Source: Lineus longissimus (Eukaryota > Nemertea > Pilidiophora > Heteronemertea > Lineidae). From it: a DNA stretch of 60,000 bases. Positions 57,401-60,000 of this stretch are shown here, piece by piece. The stretch spans positions 15,068,001 to 15,128,000 of the forward strand of contig NC_088317.1 of assembly GCF_910592395.1 (NCBI RefSeq), written 5' to 3'. Numbering within the stretch: the stretch's first letter is position 1; every line of letters starts with the position of its first letter. A program made the translations under genes and the position numbers. Under the pieces are notes generated by a model. It did not search any database. It was not told where the DNA came from and saw only the letters and a program-made list of their open reading frames with translations.

Positions 57401-57670
57401 GAACTCCTGTGTATTGTTCACTGCTGGGTTGTAACTTTGAGACACAACTGTACATAAATGTCATCAGTTGGCAGTTCGAAACATATTTTCTTTCCGATTT
57501 TGACCAAAAAATTCAAAAATTTGTTTTGTGTGTTTTCAGATGCCATGATGCTGCTTGCCGAGAGACTCGAGGGTCCTTTTAACATCGAGTCAGTGGTCGA
57601 CCCCATCAATGTCAAAATCTCCGAAGCCATTATGAATTTCCAGGAGCACAGTGGCGAAGTTTCTTCCAAG
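18292..57670 (+). CDS. GPC4: Glypican of the GPC1/2/4/6 (Dally-like) class, 3'-truncated by the window edge
   Basis: Five exons join in frame to 337 codons: 18292-18454, 25397-25555, 33714-34105, 51956-52121, 57540-57670. The start is ATGATGG at 18292/18295; the second ATG has the stronger context (A at -3, G at +4). Residues 1-27 form a signal peptide ([20 protein letters not shown] then AIPQSQA). Eleven of the family's 14 conserved cysteines are visible; the last three, the heparan sulfate attachment serines and the GPI signal lie beyond the window. Exon 4 fits the PROSITE glypican pattern exactly. [20 protein letters not shown] is near-identical to vertebrate GPC4/6, against GPC3/5. Glypicans are cell-surface proteoglycans that tune Wnt, Hedgehog, BMP and FGF signalling. 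One invertebrate gene represents the GPC1/2/4/6 clade, so the symbol is by closest resemblance. Confidence 0.94.
19134..19316 (+). mobile_element. Short inverted-repeat element (MITE), copy 5
   Basis: It runs from GAGTGGAACCTCCCTTAACAG to TTAATAGTGAGGTTATAATG with the core TTTTGTTCCCAAATTG and ACCTCTCTAATCAGGA blocks. Both ends are eroded, making it one of the older copies. Confidence 0.82.
22247..22326. repeat. Small foldback with TAAACCACTAAA arms
   Basis: TAAACCACTAAA at 22248 is complemented by TTTAGTGGTTTA ending near 22323, with a ~55-bp centre containing a second AACCAC block. It is probably a small non-autonomous element. Confidence 0.55.
23815..23828. promoter_or_regulatory. RFX X-box motif in glypican intron 1
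   Basis: GTTTCCATGGCAAC fits the palindromic X-box GTNRCC-N(0-3)-RGYAAC except at one position. Binding is inferred. Confidence 0.4.
25397..25555 (+). CDS. GPC4: Glypican exon 2: [12 protein letters not shown] block
   Basis: It encodes [20 protein letters not shown] and a helix ending [11 protein letters not shown]. The CPQGxTCC motif is the hallmark of the glypican N-lobe. The acceptor is ttgcag and the donor is tgacc|gtaagt. Phases (1 and 1) fit exons 1 and 3. Confidence 0.95.
28284..28410. mobile_element. Short inverted-repeat element with GGGCCCAGTTGTTCAAAA ends
   Basis: The left end CTGGGCCCAGTTGTTCAAAA is complemented at the right by GGTTTTGAACAACCCAGCCC. The ~127-bp body has no frame. 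It is a non-autonomous foldback element of unidentified family, distinct from the CAGTAGAACCTC family. Confidence 0.7.
32450..33030. promoter_or_regulatory. GC-richer, stop-poor block in glypican intron 2
   Basis: The block has many CG dinucleotides and overlapping open frames of 60-104 codons on both strands, as expected from base composition rather than coding. It contains GGCCAATCAG and several GATGGTCG-like motifs. A regulatory island is the likeliest reading; I see no protein family. Confidence 0.3.
33389..33606. repeat. Tandem duplication (~113 bp unit) upstream of glypican exon 3
   Basis: AGAGCATAAAATTG recurs at 33389 and 33502, each followed by a GGTNGTGGTTTGAAAA block and a diverged tail with ATCAAAA and TTTTCWACAAAAA. 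The second unit ends about 108 bp before the exon 3 acceptor. Confidence 0.88.
33714..34105 (+). CDS. GPC4: Glypican exon 3: central helical core
   Basis: It encodes about 130 residues: [57 protein letters not shown] and [19 protein letters not shown]. All align with GPC4/6 in order. The acceptor is tttcag and the donor is aag|gtgagt, phase 0 at the 3' end. Confidence 0.97.
37457..37631. repeat. 25-bp minisatellite, seven units
   Basis: GTGAGGTGAAATAACGTAAC plus GTTAT repeats seven times with a strict 25-bp period (37457, 37482, 37507, 37532, 37557, 37582, 37607). The second unit is the most diverged. Each unit contains the near-palindrome ATAACGTAACGTTAT. Confidence 0.96.
37754..37767. promoter_or_regulatory. 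Perfect RFX X-box motif in glypican intron 3
   Basis: GTTACCATGGCAAC matches the palindromic X-box at every defined position. It lies 122 bp after the minisatellite. Occupancy is inferred. Confidence 0.45.
39264..39507. repeat. Diverged tandem duplication, 135-bp offset
   Basis: AGAGTTCAGAAATGGCAAAA occurs at 39264 and 39399, each followed by TTTCGTGTACAGTTRGAT and a shared ACTCTARTTTC segment. The second copy has an insertion of about 20 bp. Confidence 0.88.
42130..42307 (+). mobile_element. Short inverted-repeat element (MITE), copy 6
   Basis: This 178-bp copy is flanked by TA on both sides. It runs from CAGTAGAACCTCCCGTAGCG to GAGAGAGGTTCTACTG, with three ACCTCTCTATTAAGGACA blocks and the TTTTGGTCCCAAATTGG core. 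Well preserved. Confidence 0.88.
44432..44495 (-). mobile_element. Fragment of the inverted-repeat element
   Basis: GTGTTCTTAATAGAGAGG is followed by GAGAGGTGTTCGCTAAGGGA, the complement of the usual left end. Only terminal sequence is present and the core is absent. Confidence 0.7.
45902..46282 (-). other. Unassigned antisense reading frame of 126 codons
   Basis: On the minus strand a frame begins [20 protein letters not shown] and includes [20 protein letters not shown]; a second frame (46404-46207) overlaps its 5' end. The stretch is less AT-rich than its surroundings. I recognise no domain. Other frames of similar length here look like chance, so this may be an old pseudogene, an exon of a nested gene, or noise. 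Confidence 0.2.
51420..51593 (+). other. Short CpG-rich reading frame with strong start context, unassigned
   Basis: AACATGGCCGCCGCGG opens a 57-codon frame ([20 protein letters not shown], ending QQYFSGSI, stop at 51591-51593). The region is richer in CG than the surrounding intron. It lies 363 bp before glypican exon 4. It could be an internal promoter or alternative first exon, or a YY1-type ATGGCCGCC site in a chance frame. No homologue is recognised. Confidence 0.2.
51956..52121 (+). CDS. GPC4: Glypican exon 4: family signature
   Basis: It encodes [20 protein letters not shown] then [19 protein letters not shown]. This fits C-x(2)-C-x-G-[LIVM]-x(4)-P-C-x(2)-[FY]-C-x(2)-[LIVM]-x(2)-G-C at every position. 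The acceptor is ttttag and the donor is cattg|gtgagt, phase 1. Confidence 0.97.
52122..57539 (+). other. Glypican intron 4 (5.4 kb)
   Basis: No gene recognised. It contains poly-G/C runs (55350-55362 and 56295-56307) and a cluster of ATTA-type homeodomain motifs at about 52775-52820. Confidence 0.65.
57540..57670 (+). CDS. GPC4: Glypican exon 5
   Basis: It encodes [40 protein letters not shown] and VSSK. It aligns with the segment before VFQGCG in GPC4, so the next exon should start at that cysteine, outside the window. The acceptor is ttttcag and the donor is aag|gtttgt. Confidence 0.96.
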
Positions 57671-59034
57671 GTTTGTAGAATTTATAATTTTCTCCGACGC
57701 CTGGGCTAATCAGCCCAAATATTTGTATAGTCGATCAGAGTCTGATCATTTTTGGTGCGAGGCGATTCTTGCAATTGCCAACACTTTTCATCGCGATCGC
57801 TGGGAACCAATCATTCAATATTAATTAATTGAAATTCATTTAGGTTACATTTGCTGTGATTTGCAATCGACTGGCCTGTCGCCAACCAGAAACCAGGCAA
57901 TTTGTATTATGTTGATGTGAAATATTGCTCCAATCGTACTTCTGATTTGTGGCTTTCATGGGCAATATTTGATGGTGAACTCAAAGTTAATATACCGATA
58001 AATTATTGGTTATGGCCCCATTGGGTGCTGCATATATGGGATAAATGGAGTTATGCGTCCATATATGAAATTTCTCCCATGTTGGCGCTTATCTTGAGGT
58101 GGTTTTTGCATCATAGTTGAAACTGCCGCTTAGTGGCGTTCCACAACCATGCAGTTAATCAGTTTTAGTCCGAGTTTCTTTGCCTCTGTGGTGCAGAGCT
58201 AGAAACGGTATTGATACATAGTCTTAAAGGGGTAAGCCGTTGGTACATGTATTTAATCGTGGGCCAGGAAAATAGAAATTGCAACTACATGTATACACAA
58301 TGCCATAGTGCATTTATCTTGCATGCAAATTTGCTGAAACCTCATAAAGATTGTACATGTCTTTGTATATTTGTCTACACAACGGCAATGTTGAACTTCA
58401 TTTCATATTCAGTGCGTATTTACGTAGTTGGGTATTTTCAAATTCAATTACAAATTAAAAATTTGCCGTAGGCCTTTAGGTGTGAATGAAGAAGACCATA
58501 CCTAAACTTCATTCCTAGGATCTCAAGTTCAGCAATCCAGGTGGCAGCACTAGGCAGAACAAAATATCATCAACAGCAACACTGATTTCATTTTTGTGTT
58601 CAAATGACCTTTAAATATCTACAGATTTGATTACCGACACATTTGGCTCCAACTCCACTTTAAATTGCACTTAGATAGAACAAAGGAAATCTCATGGGCT
58701 CGTGAAATGAACATATCTCAATTGAATTAACAGTTAAAGGAAGTAAAAGTTGAAATGTACTATTGACATTGAATTATCTCGGTGTTTCCTTGTTAAAAAA
58801 TCGGTCCAGTGTAAGTTGGTCCGAATTATGTATGCATTGCTTATAAATTGTTGTAAGGAATGCACATGTAATCCAAGTAAGGTTGGGGTGATATGGACTG
58901 ACATGAGTCGCTCCCATACCGACTCTTTCAACACATTCATCATCTTACCTGGCAGGCAAGGAGAAACAAAACCGCCAAGAATTTCCCTTCCAAATTGCCC
59001 TCAGCCTCAGGGCATCCCTGTGTCTAATAACATA

Positions 59035-59196
59035 CAATAGAACCTCCCTTAGCAGACACTTCTCTATTAAGGACACTAGTTTTGGTCCCAAATTGGTACT
59101 TTCCATTCAATTTGACCTCTCTAATCAGGACACCTCACTATTAAGGACCACACTATTGCAGTCTTGTGGGCGTCCTTAATAGATATGATTCTACTG
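59035..59196 (+). mobile_element. Short inverted-repeat element (MITE), copy 7
   Basis: It runs from CAATAGAACCTCCCTTAGCAG to TAATAGATATGATTCTACTG, flanked by TA, with the TTTTGGTCCCAAATTGG core. The right arm carries several changes. Confidence 0.85.
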
Positions 59197-59266
59197 TATG
59201 TCTGTTACTCCCCTTCGTGTTAAATCACCTCTAATTGGTCTGCTTGGGCAAATAAAGAAAAAGCTT

Positions 59267-59451
59267 GTCATGTTGCAGTAATGAGCATACGAAATTGTTA
59301 CAAACAGCTATCTGTTTATGAAAAGATAGATCATAACTTTAAACAAAGCAGGACTTGGTCATGTTGCAGTAATGAGCATACGAAATTGTTACAAACAGCT
59401 ATCTGTTTATGAAAAGATAGATCATAACTTTAAACAAAGCAGGACTTGGTC
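59267..59451. repeat. Exact 91-bp tandem duplication
   Basis: The unit starting GTCATGTTGCAGTAATGAGC at 59267 is repeated without a mismatch from 59358. Each unit has a short AGCTATCT...AGATAG hairpin. Identity implies a very recent event or an assembly artefact. Confidence 0.95.
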
Positions 59452-59599
59452 TATTAAAACATGACATCAAGACATGGATGGTAGAATGCTCCTATCAAGA
59501 TTGATCTATACTCTATACTATCATACAGAGTTTGCTTTGGAGGAGGAATGTTTCAATGGACTTTAGGTCAGAACGGTTTGTTCAAGAAATGCCTTAATA

Positions 59600-59745
59600 G
59601 TTATTCTATTTCTCTTTGAGTTAACCCTTTCATGCAAAAAAGTTGCTTTTCTTCGAGTTACAGGTCTTCTTTAAGAAATTTAAATTCAAAGTTTAATTGT
59701 TATTTCATTTCTCTTTGGAGTTAACCCTTTCATGCAAAAAGATTT
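59600..59745. repeat. Diverged tandem duplication, ~105-bp offset
   Basis: TTTCTCTTTGAGTTAACCC plus TTTCATGCAAAAA occurs near 59609 and, with one added G, near 59710. The intervening sequence is only loosely similar. Confidence 0.75.
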
Positions 59746-60000
59746 TTTCATGTTTTACAGTACTGATACAGTACTTCCAATAACATTTAATGATTTCCGG
59801 CCAATTTCCGGTTTTCCGGCCAATAGTCATGTGATCACCCTTTCTCCACCATGTAAACACCTCCTAACCAAAAGGTCATGTCCGCCCAACCAATGTACAG
59901 ACATACACAATGTACATCTCAGGTATTTCCCCCGTGGGTAAATTCACCAATCGTTTATCGATAATTATGCCAATCGGTTTCGACTTTGATCCATCTCGAT

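Larger units (their letters stand above)
57671..60000 (+). other. Start of glypican intron 5
   Basis: No gene recognised. It contains element copy 7, an exact 91-bp tandem duplication and a diverged ~105-bp duplication; the next exon is outside the window. Confidence 0.65.

Overview
This is nuclear DNA of a marine-type invertebrate animal. It carries pieces of two conserved metazoan genes, both on the + strand and both split by GT-AG introns. There is no operon structure, no bacterial signal and no complete transposase. The octamer TACATGTA is strongly over-represented and TAGGCCTA-type motifs recur. Together with short inverted-repeat elements and a tRNA-derived SINE-like sequence, this fits a lophotrochozoan or an invertebrate deuterostome. 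I cannot place it more closely.

Layout. 381-9980: the 3' sixteen coding exons (639 codons) of cullin-4, the scaffold of CRL4 ubiquitin ligases; the 5' exons lie before the window. 9981 to about 11560: likely 3' UTR with an AATAAA signal. 11560-17250: a repeat-rich intergenic zone. It holds a perfect palindrome, a 78-bp tandem array of double hairpins, small foldback elements, and a ~35-bp satellite that has grown a 104-bp higher-order repeat and is interrupted by a ~1-kb element. 17250-18291: upstream region of the next gene with CRE-like and CCAAT motifs. 18292-57670: the first five coding exons (337 codons) of a glypican of the GPC1/2/4/6 (Dally-like) class, spread over nearly 40 kb because its introns are 5.4-17.9 kb. 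The gene continues beyond the window.

The two genes do not form a pathway unit. Cullin-4 acts in the cytoplasm and nucleus in protein ubiquitylation; the glypican is a GPI-anchored heparan sulfate proteoglycan that modulates Wnt, Hedgehog, BMP and FGF ligands outside the cell. Their adjacency is of evolutionary interest, because human CUL4A and GPC6 share 13q and CUL4B and GPC4 share Xq.

The most unusual structure is an antisense, intron-retaining copy of a late cullin-4 exon inside an early cullin-4 intron. It could fold the pre-mRNA into a ~200-bp duplex enclosing ten exons. Also notable are a ~160-180 bp inverted-repeat element present in seven copies, all in the same orientation (two of them bracketing one cullin exon), and the two structured satellite arrays. 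I did not find a clear new multi-gene system.
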